A DNA stretch of 64,000 bases, taken from NCBI RefSeq assembly GCF_038738535.1, contig NZ_CP046128.1:2046001-2110000 (forward strand). Reading direction: 5' to 3'. Under the pieces are notes generated by a model. The model made no database searches and was not told the DNA's origin. It saw nothing but the letters and a program-made list of their open reading frames with translations. The position numbers and the translations under genes were made by a program. Below are positions 34,416 through 43,174 of the stretch, one piece after another (positions within the stretch are counted from its first letter, which is position 1; every line of letters starts with the position of its first letter). This DNA is from Bacillus pumilus. Lineage in GTDB: Bacteria > Bacillota > Bacilli > Bacillales > Bacillaceae.

Positions 34416-35264
34416 CTATTTTGTAAAGCCTAGCAGCACGCCGCCTGCAATGATCATCAAGCAGCCTGCAATGACAAAGCTTGTTCTGGATGCTTTCTCT
34501 TTTAATAAGTAAATGCCGCCTAATGTTGAGATGACAATCCCTGTCTGTGACATCGAAAAACTTACGGCTACGCCAATGAGCGGAATGGCCAAAAGAAGTC
34601 CGAGATTTCCTGTCGACCAAACCAAACCGGCAATGATATTTTTAAACGTATATTTACTAAACGGGTTCTGCTTTAGACTAATCGCCAAGGATGAAAGCAG
34701 CATACCGACCGATTGCGGAACGAGGGCAGACCACCCATCAATATGAAACCATCTTAAAATGACGACATATCCGACATAGCCAACCGTTGAGATGAGCAGA
34801 ATAATGATCCCTTTTTTGAAATTGCCTCCACCGTTCCCGCCGCCATTCTTCTTTTGACCGAGCGATGTCATCACAACACCTGCAATAATCAGTAAAATGG
34901 CGCAAGAACCAATGAGTATGACCGTCATCGTTTGCCATTCTTTAAAAACCATGACACCAAATAAAGTAGTGCTCACAAGCTGCATGCCTGTTGACAAAGG
35001 AACCGCCTTCGAGACTCCGAGAAACGCAACACTTGAAAGCTGATTCATTTGTCCAATGCTCCAAAAGATGCCTGAAATCACAGAAACCGCAAAAATAAGC
35101 GGTGTCAGCTCTGGCATTTTGATGAAGAAGGCTGCAATTGAAAATAAAAATGCGCCAAGCGTAATGCCGAGCGTTTGCTGGTATGCATTCCCGCCAAGTT
35201 TGACACTGATCAGAACAATACTTCCCCAAAATATTGCTGGGAGAAGTGCATATAAGATGCCCAC
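34416..35264 (-). CDS. glcU: glucose uptake protein GlcU
   Basis: A 282-residue membrane protein with about 10 segments, of the glucose/ribose porter (GRP) family. The N-terminus LLPAIFWGSIVLISVKLGG, the middle PLSTGMQLVSTTLFGV and the FSMSQTGIVISTLGGI segment match B. subtilis GlcU (YcxE). GTG 35264 is preferred: AGGG lies about 7 bases upstream and the length equals the family's. A longer reading (to 35339) adds only a basic leader. Supplies free glucose to Gdh encoded downstream. Confidence 0.9.
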   Translation of the reverse strand: MGILYALLPAIFWGSIVLISVKLGGNAYQQTLGITLGAFLFSIAAFFIKMPELTPLIFAVSVISGIFWSIGQMNQLSSVAFLGVSKAVPLSTGMQLVSTTLFGVMVFKEWQTMTVILIGSCAILLIIAGVVMTSLGQKKNGGGNGGGNFKKGIIILLISTVGYVGYVVILRWFHIDGWSALVPQSVGMLLSSLAISLKQNPFSKYTFKNIIAGLVWSTGNLGLLLAIPLIGVAVSFSMSQTGIVISTLGGIYLLKEKASRTSFVIAGCLMIIAGGVLLGFTK

Positions 35265-35340
35265 TTCTATCCCTACTTTCTTTTCTTTTTTACATAGCAT
35301 CCCTCTTTTTCGCATTTTTAGCCGAAAAGATGCAAACACA

Positions 35341-35373
35341 AAAAAACCTTACCAATCCAATGGTAAGGTTTTT
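35341..35373 (-). terminator. terminator after gndA
   Basis: Stem AAAAACCTTACCA / TGGTAAGGTTTTT with loop ATCCA; T-run on the minus strand. Confidence 0.85.
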
Positions 35374-35386
35374 CTGACGTTCTATT

Positions 35387-36796
35387 TTATTTCATCCATT
35401 CCGTATGGAAGACGCCTTCTTTATCTGTGCGCTCATACGTATGTGCACCGAAATAGTCACGCTGCGCTTGAATTAAGTTCGCTGGCAGGACAGCTGTGCG
35501 ATAGCTATCAAAGTAAGCAAGTGCACTTGAGAATGAAGGAACAGGAACTCCTTGCTCCACTGCAAGTGAAATGACTTTACGAAGTGATGATTGATAGCTT
35601 TGAGCAATATCCTTAAAGTAAGGATCAAGCAATAGGTTTTTCAGTTCAGGGTTACGGTCATATGCTTCTTTAATTTGTTGTAAGAAGGCTGCACGAATGA
35701 TACATCCACCGCGGAAGATCATCGCAATTTCACCGTATTTTAAATCCCAGTTATATTCATCAGATGCTGCTTTCATTTGCGCAAAACCTTGAGCATACGA
35801 GCAGATTTTACTCATGAATAGGGCTTTTCTAACAGCTTCGATCAGCTCTTGTTTATTCTCTGCTGATTGCGCTGGCTTAGGACCTTCGATTAATTGGCTT
35901 GCTTCTACACGCTCACCTTTCATTGCTGAAATATAGCGCGCAAAAACAGACTCAGTAATGATTGGAAGCGGGACACCTAGATCAAGAGAACTTTGGCTCG
36001 TCCATTTTCCAGTTCCTTTTTGACCAGCTTTATCTAAGATGACATCCACAAGCGGCTGGTTTGTTTCTTCATCCACTTTTGTGAAAATATCCGCTGTAAT
36101 TTCGATTAAATAGCTGTCAAGCTCGCCTTTATTCCACTCTGAGAATACTTCATGAAGCTCCTCTGCTGACAAGCCAGCCACATGCTTCAAGATAAAGTAT
36201 GATTCAGAGATCAATTGCATGTCTCCGTACTCGATGCCGTTATGGACCATTTTGACATAATGTCCTGCTCCATCTGGGCCGATATACGTTGTACATGGCT
36301 CGCCATCTACTTTCGCAGAGATCGCTTCTAAAATTGGTTTCACTAGCTCATGCGCTTCTTTTTGACCGCCTGGCATGATAGATGGACCTTTTAGTGCACC
36401 TTCTTCACCGCCAGAAACACCTGTACCAATGAAGTGGATACCACTTTCCGCAAGCTCTTGATTACGTCTTTGCGTATCCTTGTAATATGTATTTCCACCA
36501 TCAATTAAGATGTCACCTTTCTCTAGGTGAGGAAGTAATGATTGAATGGTTGCATCCGTTGCTGCACCAGCTTTTACCATTAAAAGAATTTTACGCGGTG
36601 TTTCAAGCGACTGAACAAATTCTTCAATGCTGTATGTGCCTACAACGTTTTTTCCTTTTGATTCTTCGAGAAACTCTTCTGTTTTGCTGCTAGATCTGTT
36701 ATAAACGGACACGGAGAAACCGCGGCTTTCAATATTAAGGGCAAGGTTTTTCCCCATAACGGCTAGTCCAACCACACCGATTTGTTGTTTTGACAT
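35387..36796 (-). CDS. gndA: 6-phosphogluconate dehydrogenase
   Basis: A 469-residue decarboxylating dehydrogenase converting 6-phosphogluconate to ribulose 5-phosphate. The coenzyme site is [15 protein letters not shown]; the substrate segments [16 protein letters not shown] and [14 protein letters not shown] are intact. Matches GndA (YqjI), the main enzyme of the oxidative pentose phosphate pathway in B. subtilis. Start ATG 36796. Monocistronic, with zwf 6.2 kb away on the other strand. Confidence 0.96.
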   Translation of the reverse strand: MSKQQIGVVGLAVMGKNLALNIESRGFSVSVYNRSSSKTEEFLEESKGKNVVGTYSIEEFVQSLETPRKILLMVKAGAATDATIQSLLPHLEKGDILIDGGNTYYKDTQRRNQELAESGIHFIGTGVSGGEEGALKGPSIMPGGQKEAHELVKPILEAISAKVDGEPCTTYIGPDGAGHYVKMVHNGIEYGDMQLISESYFILKHVAGLSAEELHEVFSEWNKGELDSYLIEITADIFTKVDEETNQPLVDVILDKAGQKGTGKWTSQSSLDLGVPLPIITESVFARYISAMKGERVEASQLIEGPKPAQSAENKQELIEAVRKALFMSKICSYAQGFAQMKAASDEYNWDLKYGEIAMIFRGGCIIRAAFLQQIKEAYDRNPELKNLLLDPYFKDIAQSYQSSLRKVISLAVEQGVPVPSFSSALAYFDSYRTAVLPANLIQAQRDYFGAHTYERTDKEGVFHTEWMK

Positions 36797-36894
36797 AATT
36801 CTGACGTCCCTTCTAACACACTATATTGATTACTGCTAAAATGATGTACCCTTTGAAATTACCACAACACCACCTCTTTTATCAAGTTTTCAGG

Positions 36895-38151
36895 CTAGTC
36901 ATTTCCTTTTTCGTCCTGAAAAAAGTCTTTATTAAAACTTGTTCCGCTTGTTTTGCTCTCTTTTTCCTTGATGGTCATTCCTCTTTGAACGAGTGATTTG
37001 CCATATTTTTCTTTCAGCCCTTCTAAAACGGTTTGGAGAGGCTCTTCTTTTGCATCTTCTGTATAGGAAAATAAATCAAGCTGTTTAACAGCTGCTTTTC
37101 GTTCTACAAGGTCTGTCCCCGTCACACCTAAGAGCCTCACGGGCTGGTCATTCCAATGTTTAAGGAATAACTGCTTTGCTGCCTCAAATAAGTCTTCCTT
37201 TCGATCCGTTGGATTCGTGAGTGTGACACTTCGCGTGATATTTTTCCAGCTTGCGTACCGTATCATGATGAGAAGCCGATTTGCCATCACTTCTTTTCTC
37301 CTTAATCTTGCACTCACAGATTGTGACAGCTTATCAATTAACGTGACAAGTTCATCTGGATCGTCAGAATCATGAGGAAGGGTTGACGAATTACCGACAG
37401 ATTTAAATTCGTATATCCTTTCTGGGTCCACGATACCGTCATGTTCACCATTCGCCTTTTGTTTTAATCTCGGTCCATTGATGCCCAGTAATTCCTTTAG
37501 CGTATACTCATTTGCTTTCGCTAAATCTTCAATGGTATGAATGCCAATCGTTTTCAATTTATCTGCCGTTTTCTGTCCAACTCCGTGCATGTCACCCGCT
37601 GGCAGCGGCCAGAGCATTTGGGGCACATCTCGTTTACGTAAAATGGTGATGCCCATTGGTTTTTTCCAATTAGACGCCATTTTCGCTAAAAATTTATTCG
37701 GTGCAATGCCAATACTTGAAGGAAGCATGAGCTCCTCTACAAGCCTCGTTTGAATATCATGAGCCGTTTTCACCGCGTGCTCGGCATAGGGCGTATGCGT
37801 TAAATCAATATAGCCCTCATCAATGGATACGGGTTCGACTAAATCGCTGTATTCTCTTAGTATCGTAAACATCTCTTGTGAGGAGCTGCGGTACCGGTCA
37901 AAGTTTGGTGTACGGACAATCAGCCCCGGACAAAGCCGCTTCGCTTCCCATAACGGCATCGGGGGCTTTACACCTAGTGCTCTTGCCTCGTAGCTGCACG
38001 TCACAACAATCCCTTTACGCTCTTTCGCATTTCCGCTAATGGCTAAAGGTTTCCCTCTCAAAGAAGGATCATACGCCATTTCGACAGATGCATAAAAACT
38101 ATTCATATCAATATGAAAAATAATTCGACCCTTCCTTTGAGAATCACCCAT
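36895..38151 (-). CDS. dinB: DNA polymerase IV (DinB/PolY1)
   Basis: A 418-residue Y-family translesion polymerase. Catalytic motifs are FHIDMNSFYASVE and VSIDEGYIDLT; the helix-hairpin-helix segments MHGVGQKTADKL and LLGINGPRLKQKA follow. The C-terminus ends in the little finger and a tail rich in charged residues; a beta-clamp motif may be QLDLFSY. ATG 38151 has AGGAGG upstream. No LexA box is seen before it, in contrast to yqjW. Corresponds to YqjH. Confidence 0.93.
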   Translation of the reverse strand: MGDSQRKGRIIFHIDMNSFYASVEMAYDPSLRGKPLAISGNAKERKGIVVTCSYEARALGVKPPMPLWEAKRLCPGLIVRTPNFDRYRSSSQEMFTILREYSDLVEPVSIDEGYIDLTHTPYAEHAVKTAHDIQTRLVEELMLPSSIGIAPNKFLAKMASNWKKPMGITILRKRDVPQMLWPLPAGDMHGVGQKTADKLKTIGIHTIEDLAKANEYTLKELLGINGPRLKQKANGEHDGIVDPERIYEFKSVGNSSTLPHDSDDPDELVTLIDKLSQSVSARLRRKEVMANRLLIMIRYASWKNITRSVTLTNPTDRKEDLFEAAKQLFLKHWNDQPVRLLGVTGTDLVERKAAVKQLDLFSYTEDAKEEPLQTVLEGLKEKYGKSLVQRGMTIKEKESKTSGTSFNKDFFQDEKGND

Positions 38152-38215
38152 TTGCCTGCCTCCTACATTTATTGACTCTTGTTACTTCATGTTTGTTCCA
38201 ATAGACATTTCATAT

Positions 38216-38230
38216 AGTGTATAGTACACT
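38216..38230. promoter_or_regulatory. 15-bp palindrome before mifM
   Basis: AGTGTATAGTACACT has two perfect 6-base arms around TAG. It contains TATAGT, a possible -10. It could be an operator or chance; no regulator is known to me for this site. Confidence 0.35.
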
Positions 38231-38257
38231 GTGAGTAATGAAATGGATGTGATAATC

Positions 38258-38539
38258 ATGATTATTGATACATTCAATGAAGTCTTTTTCCTTGTTGAAT
38301 TCTTTACGATTATTCTTCCAGCGCTGACGGCTATCGGCATTGCGTTTTTATTAAAAGACTGCCGTATGAACGAACACCTCGGTGGACATCGTTTGGAAGA
38401 GTTTGACGCATCTTTATTGAACCGAACAGACTTTCTGTTTATCATATATGATCGCATTACAACTTGGATTAGTAAAGTCATTCGAATGAAACGATCATCA
38501 AATGATGATGAAGACCATTCGCTTCCTCTCTCTAATTAA
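38258..38539 (+). CDS. mifM: MifM ribosome-arrest sensor peptide
   Basis: A 93-residue protein with one N-terminal membrane segment (residues about 9-32, VFFLVEFFTIILPALTAIGIAFLL) and a C-terminal arrest region. In B. subtilis MifM (YqzJ) translation stalls when membrane insertion by SpoIIIJ is poor, which opens the yidC2 ribosome site. Arrest residues align at constant offset: Arg66, Ile67, Trp70, Ile71 and Met77 in RITTWISKVIRM, then the acidic cluster DDED (83-86). ATG 38258 is chosen on length (95 residues in B. subtilis); GTG 38231 is an alternative. It ends 27 bases before yidC2. Confidence 0.88.
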   Translation: MIIDTFNEVFFLVEFFTIILPALTAIGIAFLLKDCRMNEHLGGHRLEEFDASLLNRTDFLFIIYDRITTWISKVIRMKRSSNDDEDHSLPLSN

Positions 38540-38561
38540 TTTTTTAAAAAATGAGGAGGAA
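38523..38561 (+). promoter_or_regulatory. hairpin masking the yidC2 ribosome site
   Basis: TTCCTC (38523-38528), inside the last codons of mifM, is complementary to GAGGAA (38556-38561), the yidC2 ribosome site, with a further T-G pair. A ribosome stalled on the acidic arrest codons of mifM would cover the left arm and free the right arm, the mechanism known for mifM-yidC2. Confidence 0.75.
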
Positions 38562-38566
38562 ACGAA

Positions 38567-39385
38567 TTGAAACGTTTATTGACGATTTGTACGACTTTAT
38601 GTTTAATGATGATTGCCTCACCTGCTTTTGCAGCGAGTGGGCAAACGAATGCGAGCTCTGATGGGTTTTTCCATCACTATTTTGTCCAGCCTTTTTCGGA
38701 GCTGATCATTTGGCTTGCGAACTTCTTCCATGATGATTATGGTTTATCGATTATGTTCGTGACCTTGATAGTCCGCCTGCTGATTTTCCCTCTTTTTGCG
38801 AACCAATTTAAGAAACAAAGAGTCATGCAGGAGAAAATGGCACTGGTGAAGCCTCAAATTGACCAAATTCAAAGCAAATTGAAGAAAACGAAAGAACCTG
38901 AAAAACAAAAAGAACTACAAATGGAAATGATGAAAGTATACAAAGAGAACAATGTGAACCCGCTGGCAATGGGCTGTCTGCCTATGCTGATTCAAATTCC
39001 AATTGTTCTTGGCTTTTACTCAGCGATCCGCTCAACACCTGAGATCGCAACACATTCGTTCCTATGGTTTAACTTAGGACAAACCGATCTATTGGTCGCG
39101 ATCTTTGCAGGCGCCATGTATTTCTTGCAATTTTATGTTACGCAAAGATTTGCGAAGCAATCAGGCACCCAGACAGAAGCTGCGCTGAAGCAAGCCAAAG
39201 TCATGGGCATGATTTTCCCAATCATGATGCTGTTTATTTCAATCAATGCACCCGCTGCCCTTCCTTTATACTGGATGACAAGCGGATTACTACTCACAAT
39301 CCAAACAATTATTTTGAATGTCATGTACCAAAAATCAAAAACGAAAGCTGAGGCAAACAACCAAGCTAGCCCAGCTGCTGAATAA
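38567..39385 (+). CDS. yidC2: membrane protein insertase YidC2
   Basis: A 272-residue Oxa1/YidC/Alb3-family insertase (YqjG), the backup to SpoIIIJ. It has an N-terminal signal (cleavage near AFA, residue 22), five membrane segments, and the conserved groove arginine Arg70 (TLIVRLLIFPLF). The LAMGCLPMLIQIPIVLGFY and PAALPLYWMTSG segments are typical. No lipobox cysteine is evident, unlike many Bacillus relatives. TTG 38567 is the start, with GAGGAGG upstream. Translation is probably induced through mifM. Confidence 0.93.
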   Translation: MKRLLTICTTLCLMMIASPAFAASGQTNASSDGFFHHYFVQPFSELIIWLANFFHDDYGLSIMFVTLIVRLLIFPLFANQFKKQRVMQEKMALVKPQIDQIQSKLKKTKEPEKQKELQMEMMKVYKENNVNPLAMGCLPMLIQIPIVLGFYSAIRSTPEIATHSFLWFNLGQTDLLVAIFAGAMYFLQFYVTQRFAKQSGTQTEAALKQAKVMGMIFPIMMLFISINAPAALPLYWMTSGLLLTIQTIILNVMYQKSKTKAEANNQASPAAE

Positions 39386-39386
39386 A

Positions 39387-39420
39387 AATAATCCCCTTAT
39401 CATCAGATAGGGGGATTTTC
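39387..39420. terminator. bidirectional terminator, yidC2 / cheW-like
   Basis: Stem AATCCCCT-AT / AT-GGGGGATT with an 8-base loop and flanking A/T runs. Confidence 0.8.
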
Positions 39421-39421
39421 T

Positions 39422-39886
39422 TTATGCCAACTCTTCTTTTAACCGCTCTGGCAGTTGATCGAGGTCATCAATTCTCCCAAGGAACTTATTAGGGTCCACT
39501 TGTAAAATCATCTTGTTCTCTCTCTCCACAACGCCGAAGAAATATTCGGAGGCTTTCGTGTTCATATGAAATGGCTTGATCTCGCTTAGCTCGATATCGA
39601 TAATATCTTTTGCATCTGAGACAAGACAGCCAATCATTTGATCGTTTAATTCAAATAGCAACACCTTGGACTGTTCGTTCACATCAAGAGGCTTTCCGTG
39701 AAGCATCACGCCTGTGTCACTGACAGGGATGACTTCTCCTCTTAATGACATCAGTCCTTTAATTTCTTTTGGAAGGTTCGATACTTCTTGTAAATAAGGG
39801 ACCTTCTCAATCGAACGAATATGCTCTACACTGATGCCAAAATCCTCTTGCCCCACTTGGAAAATAATGATCTTTTGCGTGCTCAC
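39422..39886 (-). CDS. CheW-like adaptor protein
   Basis: A 154-residue single CheW domain: IIIFQVGQEDFGISVEHI at the start, IKGLMSLRGEVIPVSD in the middle (conserved RG-x-x-x-P), and a C-terminal FFGVVERENKMILQVDP. CheW links chemoreceptors to CheA. It has no receiver domain, so it is not CheV. No other chemotaxis gene is near, and B. subtilis has its cheW in the fla/che operon, so this is probably an extra adaptor. GTG 39886 has AGGAG upstream. Confidence 0.88.
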   Translation of the reverse strand: MSTQKIIIFQVGQEDFGISVEHIRSIEKVPYLQEVSNLPKEIKGLMSLRGEVIPVSDTGVMLHGKPLDVNEQSKVLLFELNDQMIGCLVSDAKDIIDIELSEIKPFHMNTKASEYFFGVVERENKMILQVDPNKFLGRIDDLDQLPERLKEELA

Positions 39887-39900
39887 AGAGTCTCCTGCCT

Positions 39901-41022
39901 TTACGATGGATTTGTCGTTTCTTCGATAATGGCGAGAACCATTTCAGCTGTTTTGACTAATTCTTCAATCGGCATTTTCTCATTTTTCGTATGAATATCT
40001 TCATATCCAACAGCTAGGTTGACAGTTGGGACGCCGTTTCCTGCAATGACGTTTGCATCACTGCCTCCGCCGCTCGTCTGTAGTTCTGATGGACGGCCAA
40101 TTTTCGCAGCCGCTTTTTTCGCCACTTCTACGACTTGATCGCCGTGAGAGAATTTGAAGCCTGGATACATGATGTCAATTTGTACATCGGCACTTCCGCC
40201 CATTTCTTTAGCGGTTTTTTCAAAGGCTTCTTTCATCTTCGCTACTTGTGCTTCCATTTTTGCAGGTTCTAAAGAGCGTGCTTCAGCAAGGATATCGACT
40301 TGATCGCACACAATATTCGTTTGCGTTCCACCTTCAAAACGCCCGATATTCGCCGTTGTTTCTTCATCAATTCGGCCAAGCGGCATGCTGGCAATGGCTT
40401 TTGATGCAATGGTAATCGCAGACACGCCTTTTTCAGGTGCCACACCTGCGTGAGCTGTTTTTCCGTAAATGGTTGCGCGTACTTTCGCCTGTGTTGGCGC
40501 AGCTACGATAATTGTCCCGACCTTGCCATCTGAATCTAGGGCATAGCCGTATGCTGCTGTCATCAATTTTGGATCTAACGCTTTTGCTCCAACAAGTCCT
40601 GATTCCTCACCTGCTGTGATGACAAATTCAATCGTTCCATGCGGTAAATTCTTCTCTTTCAGCACGCGGATGGCTTCAAACATAGCCGCAAGCCCTGTTT
40701 TATCGTCAGCACCAAGAATGGTTGTTCCATCTGTCTTCACATAGCCGTCTTCAATGACTGGTTTTACGCCATTGCCGGGAACAACTGTGTCCATATGAGA
40801 AGTGAAATAGATAGTATCAGCCTCTTGATTGCCTTCCAGTGTACAGATGAGGTTGCCTGCACCGTGGCCAGTTTTCGCTTTTGAGTCGTCTTCCACCACT
40901 TTAAGACCAAGCTGCGAGAATTTTTCTTTTAAGACTTCCACAATTTTCTCTTCGTGTTTTGTTTCCGAATCGATCTGAACCAGTTCTAAAAATTCGTCTA
41001 GTAAACGTTTTTCATTGATCAT
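39901..41022 (-). CDS. yqjE: M20/PepT-like peptidase YqjE
   Basis: A 373-residue zinc peptidase similar to tripeptidase T and related M20 enzymes. Metal-site motifs: YFTSHMDTVVPG, ILGADDKTGLAA, TAGEESGLVGAK, and the late SGGGSDANVI. ATG 41022 has AGGAGG 9 bases upstream. The coding region begins inside the overlap zone after yqjD (intergenic gap 16 bases), so yqjC-yqjD-yqjE form one operon. Substrate is probably a tri- or dipeptide; not proven. Confidence 0.88.
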   Translation of the reverse strand: MINEKRLLDEFLELVQIDSETKHEEKIVEVLKEKFSQLGLKVVEDDSKAKTGHGAGNLICTLEGNQEADTIYFTSHMDTVVPGNGVKPVIEDGYVKTDGTTILGADDKTGLAAMFEAIRVLKEKNLPHGTIEFVITAGEESGLVGAKALDPKLMTAAYGYALDSDGKVGTIIVAAPTQAKVRATIYGKTAHAGVAPEKGVSAITIASKAIASMPLGRIDEETTANIGRFEGGTQTNIVCDQVDILAEARSLEPAKMEAQVAKMKEAFEKTAKEMGGSADVQIDIMYPGFKFSHGDQVVEVAKKAAAKIGRPSELQTSGGGSDANVIAGNGVPTVNLAVGYEDIHTKNEKMPIEELVKTAEMVLAIIEETTNPS

Positions 41023-41038
41023 GATGATGCTCCTCCTC

Positions 41039-42508
41039 TTATAGCGGCATGTTGCCATGCTTTTTTAACGGTCTATCTTCTTCCTTCCTGCGAAGCAAAT
41101 CAAATGAGCGAATCAATCGCTCTCTCGTTTCAGCCGGCATGATAATATCGTCTATCAGCCCTGCCTGAGCCGCTTTTAATACACTTGGCTCCGTCTCAAC
41201 CTCGCGCGAAGCAGGATGAACGATTTCGTCTGCGAACGTTTTCCCCATGACATCAATTTCTGCCGCTGGCCATGCATAAACAAAGTCAGCGCCTAAGCCC
41301 TTGCTATTCATCGCGACATATGCACCGCCAAACGCCTTTCTTAAAATCACCGTGATTTTTGGAACGGTCGCTTCAGCGTACGCATATAAAAGCTTTGCGC
41401 CGTGACGGATAATTCCCGCATGCTCGGCTTTCTCCCCTGGTAAAAAACCAGGGACGTCGACAAGCGTTAAGATCGGAATATGAAACGCATCGCAAAATCG
41501 AATAAACCTGGCCGCTTTATCGGCAGCGTCAAGGTCAAGGCTTCCTGCCAGCACCTTTGGCTGATTGGCAACTACACCAATTGGAGCCCCTTTTAATCTG
41601 GCAAACCCTGTGACGATATTTTTTGAGAAACAAGGCTGGGTCTCAAAGAATGAGCCTGGATCGATGATCGCTGTCACCACTTGTTTGACATCATAGGTGC
41701 GTGATGGATCCTTTGGCAAGATTTTGCCTGGATCAACGGCGTCATGCTTTTGCACTTCAGTGTGCATGTCAGGCTGTTTAGTCGTTGGTATGTACGTTAA
41801 AAGTGTTCGAACCGCCTTTAACACGTCCTGCTCATCTTTCCCAGTATAGTGCACATTCCCGCTTGTCTGATGCTGAACACTTGCACCGCCAAGACGGTCA
41901 GGACAGACCGTTTCTCCTGTTGCCTTTTCTATTACTTTCGGACCTGTTAAAAACATATGAGCTGTTTGTTCTGTCATGAAGACAAAATCAGTCAAAGCAG
42001 GAGAATAGACTGCACCTCCAGCACATGAGCCTAAAATAACGGATATTTGCGGGATTTGACCAGAGTACAGCACATTCCGTTTAAAAATCTGTCCGTATCC
42101 TTCTAATGATACCACACCCTCTTGAATTCTCGCACCACCTGAGTCTTTTAGACCGATGACCGGCATCTGATTTTTAGCAGCGAGATCCATTAGAGAAGCA
42201 ATTTTTTTGGCATGTATTTCGCCTAAAGAGCCCCCATGCACTGTTGCATCTTGTGCATAAACACATACTGGCTTTCCATGAATAAGTCCCGTTCCAATGA
42301 CGACGCCATCACCGACATGCTCTGACATGCGGCCTGTTGCAAACCTCTGAATTTCCATGAAACTGCCCACGTCAAGAAGTTCATGCAGCCGCTGGCGAAC
42401 CGATAGCTTTCCTTTGTTTCTGTGTGCGGCTGCTCGTTTTTCACCGCCGCCCATTAACGCTTTTTCCCGCCATTTAGACAAGTCATTGAACGATTCATTC
42501 ATTGCCAT
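41039..42508 (-). CDS. yqjD: acyl-CoA carboxylase carboxyltransferase beta (YqjD)
   Basis: A 489-residue carboxyltransferase of the propionyl-/methylcrotonyl-CoA carboxylase or methylmalonyl-CoA decarboxylase alpha group. Acyl-CoA and biotin oxyanion-hole segments are visible: GLKDSGGARIQEGV and LVDVPGFLPGEKAEHAGIIRHGAKLLYAY. It needs a biotin carrier and biotin carboxylase, which are not in the window. Its pairing with YqjC (epimerase) points to propionyl/methylmalonyl-CoA chemistry. ATG 42508 overlaps the yqjC end by 14 bases. Confidence 0.9.
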   Translation of the reverse strand: MAMNESFNDLSKWREKALMGGGEKRAAAHRNKGKLSVRQRLHELLDVGSFMEIQRFATGRMSEHVGDGVVIGTGLIHGKPVCVYAQDATVHGGSLGEIHAKKIASLMDLAAKNQMPVIGLKDSGGARIQEGVVSLEGYGQIFKRNVLYSGQIPQISVILGSCAGGAVYSPALTDFVFMTEQTAHMFLTGPKVIEKATGETVCPDRLGGASVQHQTSGNVHYTGKDEQDVLKAVRTLLTYIPTTKQPDMHTEVQKHDAVDPGKILPKDPSRTYDVKQVVTAIIDPGSFFETQPCFSKNIVTGFARLKGAPIGVVANQPKVLAGSLDLDAADKAARFIRFCDAFHIPILTLVDVPGFLPGEKAEHAGIIRHGAKLLYAYAEATVPKITVILRKAFGGAYVAMNSKGLGADFVYAWPAAEIDVMGKTFADEIVHPASREVETEPSVLKAAQAGLIDDIIMPAETRERLIRSFDLLRRKEEDRPLKKHGNMPL

Positions 42509-42917
42509 GTTTTTCTCCTTTCAAGGGCTCGCACAATTCGAATAACACACCAGATGTTTCTTTAGGTGAAATAAATGCAATCTGCTTGCCGCTTGCGCCC
42601 TTCTGTGCTGATTTTTGGAGAAGCTGCACGCCAAGGTGATCAAGATGGTTAAGATCTGCATGAATGTCACCTGACTTTAACGCAATATGATGGAGCCCCT
42701 CTCCTCTTTTTGTTAAAAAGGTATGTAGTTTACTGCTGTCTGACATTGGTTCAATTAATTCAATGTGCACATGATCAAGTGAAGCGAAGGACGCTTTAAT
42801 CTCCTGCTCAGGAACCTCTTGTATGTCTGAAAAATGCCAGTTAAACAGCTGATGAAGGAGTTGAGATGTTTGTTTAATAGAAAAGACCGCAATGGCAATA
42901 TGATCGATTTGATTCAT
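42495..42917 (-). CDS. yqjC: methylmalonyl-CoA epimerase-like protein YqjC
   Basis: A 140-residue glyoxalase/vicinal-oxygen-chelate fold protein. Metal ligands fit IDHIAIAV (His), HIELIEP (Glu), GEGLHHIAL (His) and GVLFELCEP (Glu). It interconverts (R)- and (S)-methylmalonyl-CoA. ATG 42917 has AAGGAAG upstream. First gene of yqjC-yqjD-yqjE. Divergent from prli42. Confidence 0.88.
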   Translation of the reverse strand: MNQIDHIAIAVFSIKQTSQLLHQLFNWHFSDIQEVPEQEIKASFASLDHVHIELIEPMSDSSKLHTFLTKRGEGLHHIALKSGDIHADLNHLDHLGVQLLQKSAQKGASGKQIAFISPKETSGVLFELCEPLKGEKHGNE

Positions 42918-43019
42918 CCGTTCACTTCCTTTGTTGATCACTTGTCGCATTTGAAAAAACCAGCTAGAATAAAGAAAGGTGCGTTCGTCGCAAAAAATCT
43001 TCGGTTATAGGGGTGCGAT

Positions 43020-43112
43020 ATGTCTCAGAAATTTATGAAATTCATGGTATTGCTCATGATTAGCCTGCTGTTAATTTCTTCACTTTTAGCAGGAGCAGCA
43101 ACCTTTTTATAA
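43020..43112 (+). CDS. prli42: Prli42-like miniprotein (stressosome-associated)
   Basis: A 30-residue membrane miniprotein: short basic start MSQKFMKF, then one hydrophobic helix (MVLLMISLLLISSLLAGAATFL). It has the length and pattern of Prli42, the 31-residue protein that tethers the stressosome to the membrane in Listeria and is conserved in Bacillales. ATG 43020 has AGGGGTG upstream. It lies divergently beside yqjC and ends before a strong hairpin. Easily missed because of its size. Identification rests on the pattern; moderately sure. Confidence 0.75.
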   Translation: MSQKFMKFMVLLMISLLLISSLLAGAATFL

Positions 43113-43122
43113 GGTTTCAATA

Positions 43123-43174
43123 AAAGCAGACAAGCAGGTGATTCGTTCAATCAACGAATGGCCTGTTTGTCTTT
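43123..43174. terminator. bidirectional terminator, prli42 / yqjB
   Basis: Long imperfect hairpin: AGACAAGCAGG...GATTCGTT pairs with AACGAAT...CCTGTTTGTCT. It overlaps the yqjB 3' end. Confidence 0.7.

Noticed and set aside
35265-35345. Sigma-G promoter for glcU-gdh
   Set aside because: No pair of elements matched the sigma-G pattern with correct spacing by eye; a scan with a weight matrix would be decisive.
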